DNA of 64,000 nucleotides, from positions 985 to 64,984 of the forward strand of contig CAMPET010000029.1 in the NCBI GenBank assembly GCA_946803715.1, given 5' to 3'. Below the pieces are notes generated by a model, which saw only the letters and a program-made list of their open reading frames with translations, did no database searches and was not told the DNA's origin. Positions 24,601 to 35,479 of the stretch are shown piece after piece; within the stretch, counting starts at the first letter, position 1, and every line of letters begins with the position of its first letter. Origin of the DNA: Beroe ovata. Lineage: Eukaryota; Ctenophora; Nuda; Beroida; Beroidae. Made by a program: the position numbers and the translations under genes.

Positions 24601-27600
24601 AAACGTACAAAATGTGGCCATCATGACTTGACTCAGCTGACCCTGAATTTGGTGCTTGAGTAGATGCTATGAAGCTGTTATAAAACATACCAACCTATAT
24701 CATACTGATTCCTTCCTGCCATGGCTACCACGTGGTGTATGTTGTGACGTTTTGTCACATGTGACCAACACTATCATCATCTTACCAATAACTCTATACT
24801 CATGACTGTACTCCGCTGTTATTTGTTTGTGACATTCCGCAGCTCTGTTTCAGCTCATACTATAACTACCAACACTCAGCAAGCCATGACAAGGGACCTG
24901 ACCCAATCATTCCTCATTTTCCTGAACCTATGCATCGCCGCGGTGGGCATCTCCGGTAATCTATTCGTGCTCTACGCATCTCGAGTGCACAAGGCACTCA
25001 AGATAGACCGGACATCTGTCATATTTCTGGAGAGTCTGGCTGTCAGTGACATCATCATGTCACTGGTGGTGTACCTGCCCTCAGCTGTGACCCTCATCTC
25101 CGGTCATTGGATCCTGGGCAGGGAGTTCTGTATCATGTCCAAGATAGCAACCCTCTCAGCAACGTATAATGAAACTCTGGTCATAGCATTCATGTCCGTG
25201 TACAGAGTGTGGATGCTCAAGCAACCCTCCACCGTCCGATCACAAGTCAGGATTGGTCTGGTTTACAGCCTGGCTGTCATGCTCCAACTGGTTGGGGCTG
25301 TGGTCATGTGTGGAGCTGTATTTGCCTCGCCCACTTCAAACCTCACCATCCAAGGTACGGGTCATTGGAACGAGACCTGCAACATCACCAATATCTTCAC
25401 CCTAGATCTGCCTGGTGACGACAGATGGGTGGGTCTCCTATCCACCACTGTCTTTGTCCTCATCCCAATCCTCGTTACGATCATCACAACTTCGCGGATA
25501 TTCTGCGTGTTTTGCGGATACGACGTAAAGATGGGACGGCGTAACGAGAACCGATATCGGTACATCAAGCTACTCCTCTTTGTGTGTCTCACATTCGTCA
25601 TCTCATACCTGCCCCTAATCACAGCATCCATGTACACGGCTGTGCGGGAGAGAGCGCAACTTCCCTACTCACTGGAACTCTCCGTGAGCTACTTCATCGC
25701 GGTTAACGTGATCTGTAACCCGTTCATCTACGTGATGATCAGTCCCCACTTCAAATCATACCTACACGAGTGTGTCAAGTGGGTGAGAGGGTTGTGCTGT
25801 TGCTCACAGCCGCCCACTCCCAAGAATGCAACAGTTGAAGAGGATGTGGAATATGATTCAGAAAGACAGTCCACATATAGGAAGAGTGTCCAGATTGTTG
25901 TACAGTCCAATTACCAGGCATCAGCATGTTGACTTGCATGTAGAACAGCTGTATATCACATAGAGTGGTAAGAAGTGTGAGACATGTGGCGTGTACAGGA
26001 TTTCAAACAGGATTGATACACAGGATCACAAACAGGACTGTGCTGGAAATATGATATTGAGCAACGTCGGTGTCGCGACTTTGTTGACGAGCGTTTGAGC
26101 CGAGCAAGTCGCAAGTCGGTGGACTCAGACTATTGAAAAGTGTTACAGAGAGTGGTTTAATACTGAGCGTGTTTTGGTTTTTGATGATGATATGTTTTCC
26201 TACATCTCGATTTGATGGTATTTTGATGAGCGTATCTACATTCTACAGAATGATTTCGCAATAAAATCATGGATTTGCTTTTCGCTCGTACAATATCGGC
26301 ATAAATAGGATTATAACGAATAGTGACAGCTAATTCACCCATTAAGACCTAGGTATGACAGATCATTACATCCAGCCATCATAGCACTAGACACTAGACA
26401 TATTGAGGACAGGTGGGTTCCATGAATTGCACTGTCGACCTTTAATTGAAAATCTGTGTGTTACGAAGCCAGTATTATGAATTTACTGAGTGCTTCGTAT
26501 GGCAGCTACAACAACCCTATCACAACAAGCACCCCAACCTCATTACAACCCCTGATATTACAACCACACCAACCTCATTACAACCTCTGATATTACAACC
26601 ACATTACAACCCCTGATATTACAACCCCTGATATTACAACCACAGCTACCTTGTTAGTTGTTACAAACACTTCACAGCACTCGTCAGAATTGTTCATGAT
26701 CACTTACCGTTAGTGGCGAGGGCGGACAGGGCCGTAAACACGCCGATTCCGGTACCGAGATTAGAGTAGGCTGAGGCGGCGCTCGATAAAGATTCCTCAT
26801 ACTTGTCAATCTCTCGTTCCTCAGCAGCGAAACTCTTCACCGTTACTAGGTTACCAAGTGCTTCCTCCGCAATACTGGTTGAGCTGGCAACCTGGTCAGA
26901 GATAGCGGTGTATTTGTGTCCATTATCAAACAGGAGTCGGTGTTGAGAGAGGTGGTTTATAAAGTTATCAAATATCAAATATGTTAAATTTGTTAGTATC
27001 CTCCATGGGGGGGCTCGACGAGTGAAGCAAGTCGAGTTTGCATACAGGTGTATGCTACGTCAGAGATATGCAGTGGTGTCGGTACGTTATGACGAGTTAG
27101 TCCACCATTCGTCACAGGTTCCTGTTATGACGTACTGCTGACTGGTGTCAACGCATTCCTACGTCAGAGTCATGCAGTGGTGTCAGCATGTTATGACGAT
27201 CGAGTCCACGATTCGTCACAGCTCAGAGACCTGTTATGACGTGCTGCTGGCTGGTGTCAACGCATTCCTACGTTCGAGATATGTGGTGGTGTCAGCAAGT
27301 GGAAGTGGGGGTCCTTTGCCCCATGTCTACGTGTATGAACGCCGTATTGACTCGTGTACATGATAGACTAAAATCAATCAATACGGTCTCTTACTATATT
27401 AGACCGTCGGTCTAGACTTAGCAATGACTCAATCGTCATTGTAAAGCTGACCTCTTAATTTTCAACCATTCTCACAAATTTTGCGCTCTCATTAAATTTT
27501 ACGGGGGTTTGCGAGGAAGGAACTGTCACATTACACGTGAGTCATTCGAGGATGTCATTGAAATTACGAAAACGGAGTAGTCAAGATGTTTCGACTTTCG

Positions 27601-27913
27601 AGCAAACTATAAGTGGTTCCCATTAACTCGAAACTACTTTCACACATAACGTGAATCGTGATAAATTAATCGATTATCACGTGACCCCACCGCAAACATT
27701 TGAATTGAACAGGTTATCCAAGTACAGTGACAGCTAAATATAACCTCAGCATATTACAGAGGCATGTGTGAACCAGGAAGTTCATGATTTACGCAACTTT
27801 AGCGCGCTGTGTTTCTCGATCTTTATTAATTTGAAAATAACGTGTGTCGAGACAACTAATGAATGAAATTGAGAAAATGTCATGTCACGATCAGGCGAGT
27901 TCTCGTGAAGTGT

Positions 27914-27947
<34 letters not shown>

Positions 27948-29334
27948 NNNNNTGTGTGTGTGTGTGTGTGTGTATGTATGTGTGTATGTATGTGTGTGTA
28001 TGTGTATTGTGTGTACTGCGTGTGTACTGTATCTGTGACGCGCAAATTACCTGATCCTGAGCGTGTCTGGAGGCGGATCTCAAGGATCTACCCAAGAGGG
28101 AGCCGATTGCTGTGAGAATAACAGAAGATACGAAGAGATTGATGGTCATGGCTGGAGAAATACTGTACAGTGAGATACAGCATCCAGTAAACTGTACTGT
28201 GTTACGAATACCCAGAGAAACAACTTGTTTAAACGAACTTTTCACCTCTTGTACGTCTCCTGTCAACCTGGGGAATGAATGAGATCATAGGAAATCATCC
28301 AAATGTGGCCGAAAAGAACTTGTGCTAAAACATCGTTATATTTTTTTCACTATTTCCAGTACCTGTTGATGAGTTCGCCCACTTTGTGCGTGTCGTAAAA
28401 TGACATCTCTTTGAAAATGAGAGATTTGAATAGAGCAAGTCGGACGCGAGAAGCAAATCTCTCGCCGACTGAGGACAAGACTGATATGTACAATGCAGTG
28501 CCTGCAGCCTGCAGTACGCGGCATTACTTGATTCAATATGTTTGAATTCATCTTAGGGCATGTCCTCGTTAGTATAGTGGTTAGTATTCCCGCCTGTCAC
28601 GCGGGCGACCAGGGTTCGATTCCCTGACGGGGAGCTTTTTCCCTGTCGTTCTTTTCCAATGAAGGGAACTTACATGTAAAGAGTAACATTTTAGGAGATG
28701 TAAAGCTGGTTGTTTGATAACTATCAAGAAAATATCGCTTGAATCTGTGAGTGAGCTGAGAGCGCTAGTCAGGTGGCCCAGTGCCAAAGGTATCAGTGTG
28801 TTGTAATAAGCCACACAAACAGCCAGCAGTACAGCAGCAATCAACCCCGCTATATCATCTCTCAGATATCTGCAACAAATTCACAATTAATCAGTGAGAC
28901 ATTTTCACTATCTGGAATTCTATATTTGTAGCAAAGATAACACTGAGTTAAAGTTGAAATACCTAAGAAGGAACATACCTGAGTAGTGACACGGCATCAC
29001 CCCCACACCCGCCATCATCATATCTATTGAGAGACCGTGTTATCTCTGTAGAATTGAGCCGACGAGTGGTCCTAACTTTGCAAGCTGCCCTAATGCTAGG
29101 TGCACTCCAATATGCAGTAGGAATTGCCAGTACCACGAATACAGGGCTCCATCCTTGACACCATTTATCTGAATAAACATGAGCTGTTAAGCAACAGAAT
29201 CCAAGATTCCAAGGGATTCTGTTACTTCCCATGATTTTTTCATTCTAAAACTCACCATTACGGAGTAACTGCTTCAGTTGCGGATTAAGTGAAACTCTGC
29301 CCAGTCTGTAAACTGTAGTTTGGAACCATGACAT
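21657..29334 (-). CDS. ABCB8: ABCB8, mitochondrial half ABC transporter
   Basis: ABCB8 is a mitochondrial inner-membrane ABC half-transporter linked to mitochondrial potassium channels and iron handling. Twelve exons keep frame at every junction: 29334-29256, 29168-28979, 28869-28674, 28508-28363, 28267-28051, 26891-26708, 23964-23786, 23130-22944, 22756-22623, 22486-22299, 22110-21900 and 21743-21657, giving 665 residues (human about 735). A basic N-terminus suits a mitochondrial presequence. The membrane domain contains the conserved [12 protein letters not shown] and [13 protein letters not shown] stretches. In the ATPase domain, Walker A GASGAGKS is split by an intron at codon 460, the signature LSGGQ is at 560-564, Walker B ends in D584-E585, and the H-loop is H616. 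All catalytic motifs are intact. The TGDVQE and VQRS stretches favour ABCB8 over ABCB10 or TAP. Introns hold a GPCR gene and a tRNA on the opposite strand. Confidence 0.95.
24802..25932 (+). CDS. Rhodopsin-class G-protein-coupled receptor, intronless, nested in ABCB8
   Basis: A single exon codes for 376 residues (M29 is an alternative start) with seven hydrophobic segments. Class A landmarks are N52 in TM1 (SGN), D83 in TM2 (LAVSD), W103 in the first extracellular loop, a probable disulfide C110-C193, and NPFIY at 306-310 followed by a basic C-tail containing a CCC cluster. N-linked glycosylation sites lie in the second extracellular loop. The usual DRY motif reads VYR (133-135) and TM6 lacks CWxP, having SYLP instead, so it is a divergent or lineage-specific receptor. 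The ligand cannot be predicted. The gene lies wholly in the intron between ABCB8 exons 6 and 7, on the opposite strand. Confidence 0.9.
   Translation: MTVLRCYLFVTFRSSVSAHTITTNTQQAMTRDLTQSFLIFLNLCIAAVGISGNLFVLYASRVHKALKIDRTSVIFLESLAVSDIIMSLVVYLPSAVTLISGHWILGREFCIMSKIATLSATYNETLVIAFMSVYRVWMLKQPSTVRSQVRIGLVYSLAVMLQLVGAVVMCGAVFASPTSNLTIQGTGHWNETCNITNIFTLDLPGDDRWVGLLSTTVFVLIPILVTIITTSRIFCVFCGYDVKMGRRNENRYRYIKLLLFVCLTFVISYLPLITASMYTAVRERAQLPYSLELSVSYFIAVNVICNPFIYVMISPHFKSYLHECVKWVRGLCCCSQPPTPKNATVEEDVEYDSERQSTYRKSVQIVVQSNYQASAC
26515..26645. repeat. Short tandem repeat of CATTACAACCCCTGATATTACAAC units
   Basis: Imperfect units built from CCTGATATTACAACC and CAACCTCATTACAACC are repeated in the large ABCB8 intron. 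They are non-coding. Confidence 0.7.
27050..27300. repeat. About 110 bp tandem repeat, about 2.3 copies
   Basis: The unit contains GTTATGACGT, CTGGTGTCAACGCATTCC and CAGTGGTGTCAGC. Two fuller copies start at about 27124 and 27234, with a partial copy before them. It lies in the ABCB8 intron upstream of exon 6. The GGTGTCAGC and TATGACG words also occur in the minisatellite at 46230-46530. Confidence 0.65.
27911..28020. repeat. (TG)n microsatellite with a 5 n gap
   Basis: A TG dinucleotide and TATG tract in the ABCB8 intron is interrupted by a gap of five n at 27948-27952. Open frames across it come from the repeat and are not genes. Confidence 0.95.
28563..28634 (+). tRNA. tRNA-Asp (anticodon GTC)
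   Basis: The 72 nt sequence folds as a full cloverleaf. The acceptor stem TCCTCGT pairs with ACGGGGA (one G-T pair), followed by discriminator G. The anticodon stem CCCGC/GCGGG closes a seven-base loop CTGTCAC with GTC at 28596-28598, and the T-arm is CAGGGTTCGATTCCCTG. Internal A-box and B-box promoter sequences are intact and a T5 terminator follows at 28636-28640, so it should be a functional RNA polymerase III gene. It sits in the third ABCB8 intron on the opposite strand to that gene. Confidence 0.97.
28636..28640 (+). terminator. RNA polymerase III T-run terminator of tRNA-Asp
   Basis: Five T residues begin two bases after the tRNA 3' end, as expected for RNA polymerase III termination. 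Confidence 0.85.
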
Positions 29335-30397
29335 AAACGGACTAAACATTTGGCAAGTTAGGCTCTGATGACAGTATTTGAGTTAAAGTTGACAAAAAAT
29401 AGCATATGACAACACAAATAAATAAACGGTCTTAACCATTGTGTTAACATCACAATAATAAAAAGAACTGCGCGGCGTGCGCGCGCGCTAAAGAGTATCA
29501 AGCAAATAACTGGCATCTGCCGTTTTATCACAATACTTTTTACTTTGTCAACTAGTACTTTAGTAACGAAAACATGAGATGTTTTGCTGTTATTTTAAAA
29601 TATGTTATTCATCACGCACAATAAAACTATGGATTAGCATCGGAATCCCAAAATGCACAAACGAAATACATTTGCACACCGGTAAAATCTTCGAAAATAA
29701 ATCCCGAACACCGTTTGAACAACTACGTTTATGGTACGTTCGATGATGATTGTCACTTTTCAAGGATGGTACTACGGTATTCGGAATTCAGTGAACAGAA
29801 ATACAGAAAATATTACAATTAAAGAATTGATAAGATATAAATTTTCATACTTCTCATTCATTTACTTCTCATTCAAAATACATGAAACGTATCATTCAAG
29901 GACGTAATAATAAAGCAGACTTTTCATATTTCGAATCCTACTGACAAATGTAGTGTATAAACCTCCACGTACTAACTCAACATACATAACAATAATAGTT
30001 GTCGCATTCTATGTTTAACTTTGTAGGTGAAAGAATGTGAGCCTAGATTAAAGAAAGGCAACTACCAACAGAGAACGTCAGGATACCTAATCCGGAATTT
30101 GATTTTTTAGGGTCGATTTGGTCAACTTTATGATATCAGTCAGGGTCGGGAACTATATCCTTGTAGAAAATACGTTCATTCGATTGGCACAAAGTCCAGA
30201 CTATGCTAACAAATCTAGAAAGATAAAATGAACATACACATGAAATGTAACATCTAGAAAGCATGCAAGAAGAGTTAAAAGTCTTACAGACAGGATTTTA
30301 GACAGGATTTACAGACAGGATTGTATAGTCTACAGTTTCCCCTGCTGTGCCTGTGCCTGCGTGTCGCCTCCTCCACAGCCCACTCCAGCCAGACCAC
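29335..30397. other. Spacer between the ABCB8 start and the WIPI stop
   Basis: About 1.06 kb of AT-rich sequence separates two minus-strand genes and should hold the ABCB8 promoter and the WIPI 3' untranslated region. A short alternating GCGC tract lies at about 29471-29488. No gene was seen. Confidence 0.6.
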
Positions 30398-33149
30398 TCA
30401 GTAGTTAGTTTGGAAGGACGGCGGTCCCGGTTCCTCAGGAATAACACACTCTCCCGCCTCCTCCACGCACCCCTCATTATCTGATATAGCGAGCATGCAG
30501 TGTTGTTTTGTCAAGACACACTCGCCTCCCTCGTCAGGCTCGATAGCGTACACATACAGATAGGAGTCCGAACTCGCGACCAGCAGTTTTCCCGTTGTGG
30601 TGAGCGCGCACACGCTCCGTAACCCCGGCGAGGGCAGCTTGACGTGCGCGAACGCGCGCCCTTGCGTGAACACGTCCGTCATCTGTGACGGCAAGTAGGA
30701 TGCAGTGGTAACCAGTGCTTTGCCCAGGTACTGACCCCAGGTTTGCGATTCAGGGGCTGGGGTCGGGGTTTCTGATGGCGTCGTGTTGTCTAGTTTGAAA
30801 ATGTGGATGGTTTCAGTGTTGCTGGATGCGGACAGGTACTTATCGTCTGGGCTGAAGGACAGGGAGTAGATGGCGGCACAGCGTTTAATACCCCGTCTCA
30901 GTTCGTATAGCTTATTCCCACTCGGGATACTGAATATCCTGATAACGGTGCCCTTTTCTGAGGCGGTGGCAAGCAGGGAACCAGAGGAGTTGAACGAGAG
31001 GGCCGCCAGGGGCGCGTCATGAGCGGGAATCATGGTAACCGCATCTAGATTCAGAGTGTCAAACACCTGAACCTCACCAATCTGTCCAGAACCAGGATAT
31101 GCCAGGTACGAATTGTCTGAGTTAATGCTTAGTGCTACGATACCTTTCGGGTTGGCAGGCGTATCTCGTATCGTGTGTAGTACCTGTCATTGTCATGTTA
31201 ATTAGAGCTGACGTCATATTTTCGTGATATATAGTCAAACTGCACGGTCCATACCTTCATATCCTTGATATTGTGAATGTAGAGGATTTCCTCTAACACC
31301 ACTAGTAGCCGAGCCCTGTTCAGTTTGACAGCTAGGATTGTGTTAGGGTAGCAGTAATTACAAATCTCTGTCCCCTTCTTGAAATGACACACTTTCAGTT
31401 TGCGCGGGGCCGACAATGACACCATTGCAATAAGAGATGATGAGAAGAGTCGCTCAACGATACATACGTCTTCCCCTGGAAGGAAAATGGTGTCAGTGAC
31501 CAGTGTGTTTGTGTGGCGTTATTGTGTCGTGGAGATGGTGTCAGTTTGTTTTGAAAATGGTGTTTGACGTCAGTGTGTCTTGAAAGTGGTGTCAATGTGT
31601 CGTGAAAGTGGTGCTAGTGTGTTGTGAAAGTGTACATTGTACAACTATGTGATGGTACAACTGTGTGATGCTGTGATCTGGTATATGTGATGTTCGTGCA
31701 GTCGAAAGGTGTCAGAAATTGGTGTCTAAATGAAATAGACTTATATCATTCCGAAGAGTGCTTACATTTGAGAGTAGTAGAGACTTCGTGGATCTAAATT
31801 TAGAATCAATTATAGACAGTGCCGATACTTCGTCTCTAAAGGTATGCTGATATGCATTGTTTATGAACACAACGTCAAACATACAGCTAGTAATAATGAG
31901 ATAATAACCTAGTGTAGTAATGATAACTCCAATGGGAGCCTGGATCACCAATATCATGCGATAGCAACATCCTGTTTCGAATGTTAAGGTAGTGACGTAT
32001 GTTACGGCAGTGCCGTTACTCTGAACAGTATCTTACTGTGCGATAGTAGGAGTAATAAATGTGTAAATGTCGTATGATGAGAGAACAAGCTCTTGAAATT
32101 TAACTTGAACAAAAGTGTATGCTTCTACAATGTTATGTTTCATGCAGCTACACACTTCAGTTTAGGATACCAGGTATTCACTATCTAAGTGACTGTGCAG
32201 TGTACAAGGTACAACAAACATAGTACTTTGCATACTATAACACAGTATTATTCAAACATCAGGTATGGCACAATTAACAAACGCACTAGACAGTCCACAG
32301 TACACACTAGACACTACACAGTATACAGTACACAGTTGACAGTTAGACAGTCGACAGTACACACTACACAGTATACAGTTAGACATTACACAGTTGACAG
32401 TTAGACAGTACACAGTTGACAGTTAGACAGTACACAGTACACAGAACACAGTACACAGTAGACAATACACATTAGACAGTACACAGTACACAGTAGACAG
32501 TNCAGTTGACTGTTAGACAGTAAACAGTACACAGTAGACATTACACAGTACACAGTAGACTGTTAGACAGTAGACAGTAGACAGTACACATTAGACAGTA
32601 GACAGTAGACAGTACACATTAGACAGTAAACAGTAGACAGTACACAGTAGACAGTACACAGTAGACAGTTAGACGCCCGTGTGCCATTCTCCGTAGAGAA
32701 GAACTCTAACGATAGCTATCATCAACACGCCCTCCTGATACTATCATTAAAATCGGATTAGTAACCTGTCTTATTCTACTCAGACACATGTATTGTCAAA
32801 TGTCAACATTTACTTTGAACAGAAACGCAAGTTATTCAAATGAACATTGAACACAGACGCATATTTCCGAGGACATTCCAAAATTTCCAATGGGAGGGGC
32901 GCTACTTGTCTGAAAAGTCTTTTGCACTACAACACCTAAAACCAATGTTGTTAACCGGATGATTGTTTAGGATTTGTACTAACCTGTGAATTCATAAGTC
33001 TGGTCGAATCTGTCGTGTCCATTGAGTGTGAATAGTTTGTATCCGGTACTAGTCCCCACGGCAAGCGAGCTTGCATCTTGGTTAAATGTCACAAAGTACA
33101 GTCCATTGGCTACGATGTCTCCTGAGCCTTGTAGCAAGGCTAGGTTCAT
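30398..33149 (-). CDS. WIPI2: WIPI-family autophagy protein (WIPI1/2, Atg18-like)
   Basis: WIPI proteins are seven-bladed WD40 propellers that bind PI3P on forming autophagosomes and recruit the lipidation machinery. Three exons keep frame: 33149-32984, 31475-31255 and 31183-30398, giving 390 residues. Highly conserved stretches include [24 protein letters not shown] and [12 protein letters not shown]. The lipid-binding motif, usually FRRG, reads LRRG at 224-227, within the accepted L/FRRG pattern. The blade 6 region [18 protein letters not shown] resembles WIPI2 and WIPI1 more than WDR45, so I cannot separate WIPI1 from WIPI2. The C-terminus is short compared with vertebrate WIPI2. A TTAG sequence lies two bases before the start codon. 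Confidence 0.9.
32275..32672. repeat. ACAGT/TAGACAGT minisatellite in WIPI intron 1
   Basis: Nearly 400 bp of imperfect units such as TACACAGTAGACAGT and TTAGACAGTACACAGT, broken by the single n at 32502. The array lies within the 1.5 kb first intron of the WIPI gene (31476-32983). Confidence 0.9.
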
Positions 33150-33670
33150 ACCTAACCGGCAGTTTGTGGGTGAAAGGAAAACATGACAGTCACTCTGACA
33201 TGCTACTATGCCGTGGTGACTGGTGATAATATGTAACTATGACATCAAGTCATCAAAAAGGTTCATGATATGAGGGTAAACGGAGAAATACGAAAGTTGC
33301 GAGGCACCTATACAGTTGAATGGTAGATGTATGTGAACGATGGTACAAAATCTACGTCTATAAATCCACGTCTAATAGATCAATCAAATTCTCAAAGCTT
33401 ATCAACAACAAACAAATAGAATAAATGATTTCAAATATTTAACAAATATGAAATTTAGCCTAATAATCAAGTGTATAACCACGACTTGACACATCTGCAC
33501 AATTTATCAGGAGATAAAAAACGAGGTCTACTCGACGTTACAAAGTTTCACAATATTCAAACTATATACAGTGTACTAAATGAAATTTGCTTCTCAAAAC
33601 CTTTATCACAAAATATTTACAGATACATAATGTCCATACAAATCGTTTTCTCTATCATCTGTGACAGTGC
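33150..33670. other. Spacer between the WIPI start and the first NUDT9 stop
   Basis: About 520 bp of AT-rich sequence between two minus-strand genes, presumably holding the WIPI promoter. The 80-codon plus-strand open frame starting at 33471 runs into the antisense of the NUDT9 C-terminus and shows no protein features. Confidence 0.5.
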
Positions 33671-34717
33671 TTACCAATGTGCTCCATGGGACTCAGCAGT
33701 AGTCTTTACATAATCGTAATGACTGGCATACAGATTGAGGGATGAGTCCACGTCTCTCCACTGTACCTTGCCACTATCATCTCCCGCCTCCAGACTAAAC
33801 TCCCTGAACCTGCCTGACTCATCGTGATAGTTACGAACCACTGTTTCCATCCAAGCATTGTCCGTGTTCCTCGGATCATCCACATATCCCTGGTAGATAA
33901 CCTTCCCATTCTCGAACAACTCATCCAGCAACTCCCAAACGTGCGCCAATTCGTCCTTGTTCATCTTGTTAGTGTTCAGTGCCTCCTCCCCAAACTCCTT
34001 CTTGAGTGTTTCTGTCACACTATCCCCTGATTCCACCATCCCACCCGGCAGAGCCCAGTCACAGGTGTCATTCCGTCTGATACACACAAACTCCAGGATC
34101 GGTTTCCCACTCTTTTCATGACACACCCGGTTTCCGGAGCTGTCCACTTTCCACCGTGTAACGACAGGGTCAGCAGCGTGGTTGGGGCCCCATCGTCCGA
34201 GGAGACCCCGACCACTCAGTCCCGTTCTACCGACCACATTGAGCGGTAACCCTCTCACCACAGAGTAAACCCCCTCATGGGAAACACGGCTCACACCGTC
34301 CTCCACTTTGTTATACTGCAGAGAGCACTCCTCAGAATCAGCCCATACCGGTTGTGCAAGCACCTGAGGGTCAGTGTGGTGTGGCGGATTATAGCCCTCA
34401 AACTCTGCCGACCAGGAGACTTTATCATCGGGGACCTTTGCCCTTTGAGGACCATTGAGGTATTTGACATTCCTACATCTGGTGTGGGAAATGGTCTGGC
34501 CCTGAGCCAGGATCATGCCTTGTACTTCATTCATTACCTGGAATGCATGGATTACCTGGAATCTATTATCGTTTTCAGTCAATTGGTTTATCTCATTGAT
34601 AAAGTGATTGCTCCATAAAGAGAGTACTGATGATTGAAACGGGTAAAACTCAGAGGTTGCTCCATTATGATTATCATCCGATAAGTCAATAGTTGGATAG
34701 GCAATTATAGGCATCAT
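33671..34717 (-). CDS. NUDT9: NUDT9-like ADP-ribose pyrophosphatase, paralogue 1
   Basis: NUDT9 hydrolyses ADP-ribose to AMP and ribose-5-phosphate. This intronless gene codes for 348 residues. The N-terminal part of about 85 residues is not shared with its neighbour and may be a targeting extension or include untranslated sequence (M63 and M68 are possible starts). The core carries GLLGRWGPNHAADP (about 171-184), the Nudix box GGMVESGD through KEFGEEALN (about 225-248), the family hallmark YVDDPRNTDNAWMET, and the terminal AHW. In the Nudix consensus GX5E, the first Glu is replaced by Asp, whereas the catalytic EFGEE is intact. The paralogue at 35480-36385 lies 0.76 kb upstream in the same orientation, so a tandem duplication is likely. 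Confidence 0.93.
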   Translation of the reverse strand: MMPIIAYPTIDLSDDNHNGATSEFYPFQSSVLSLWSNHFINEINQLTENDNRFQVIHAFQVMNEVQGMILAQGQTISHTRCRNVKYLNGPQRAKVPDDKVSWSAEFEGYNPPHHTDPQVLAQPVWADSEECSLQYNKVEDGVSRVSHEGVYSVVRGLPLNVVGRTGLSGRGLLGRWGPNHAADPVVTRWKVDSSGNRVCHEKSGKPILEFVCIRRNDTCDWALPGGMVESGDSVTETLKKEFGEEALNTNKMNKDELAHVWELLDELFENGKVIYQGYVDDPRNTDNAWMETVVRNYHDESGRFREFSLEAGDDSGKVQWRDVDSSLNLYASHYDYVKTTAESHGAHW

Positions 34718-35479
34718 ACATTCACTATTCAGCTGCTAAGAAAACAAATTATTGAATTGAACACTTCAATGATACCAAAAAATATACATTGACCTGTTAT
34801 ACATAAATAAATCTATCGGCACTAATACTTTGTGGAGTAAAAGTATATAATATATTCATCAATCATTGTACATAAGAATATTCGACAGCGTTTCCCAGCT
34901 TTCGTACCTAAAAATAATCGTTAACATTAAAAAGTCATTAGAATCTATACTAATGTTATCTAATCATAATATTCCAAAATCAACACTTTTATCGGGGTAC
35001 TTCGAGTGAATTTATCTTTATCTTTAATATTACAAAAGTAATAGCTTGGTGTTATGCAAAATGGTGAAATAACAACACATCAATTAATTAAATATCATCA
35101 GCTAAGACAGTGGCTTTTAAGTCATCTGCTATACTAGATGTCTGTATAAAGACATATAGTGAGATATTCGAACTGTTTTGTGATGACTGCAACAATATTT
35201 CGGAAGTTAAACCCAAATTGAATTGAATGGAATTGAATCATAAAGTAAAAGCAACGTAAGCAGGGTTTCGTTCTTGAAACATAAACTTCTGTCTGGAATT
35301 CTGATCAGCCCTTGAACTATCACGATGTCATGTCAATTGATCAAAATACTGATTCATTAGATTAACATCTCGAAAATCTACACTTTGATGATAAATCATC
35401 ACAGTGTAGATCATCATCAAAGTTACCAAATGATCCCTCTTTCACACACGAAAATCTACAAATCTGCAACTAATTACGT
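34718..35479. other. Spacer between the two NUDT9 paralogues
   Basis: 760 bp of AT-rich sequence without recognisable coding potential. It contains a short direct repeat of ATCATCA-rich words around 35390-35420 and presumably the promoter of paralogue 1. Confidence 0.6.

Noticed and set aside
26500-27300. CRISPR-like array
   Set aside because: The repeats are degenerate tandem repeats without unique spacers of uniform length, in an intron of a eukaryotic gene.
27844-28115. Frames rich in Cys-Val or Thr-His near 28 kb
   Set aside because: They are translations of the (TG)n microsatellite across a gap.
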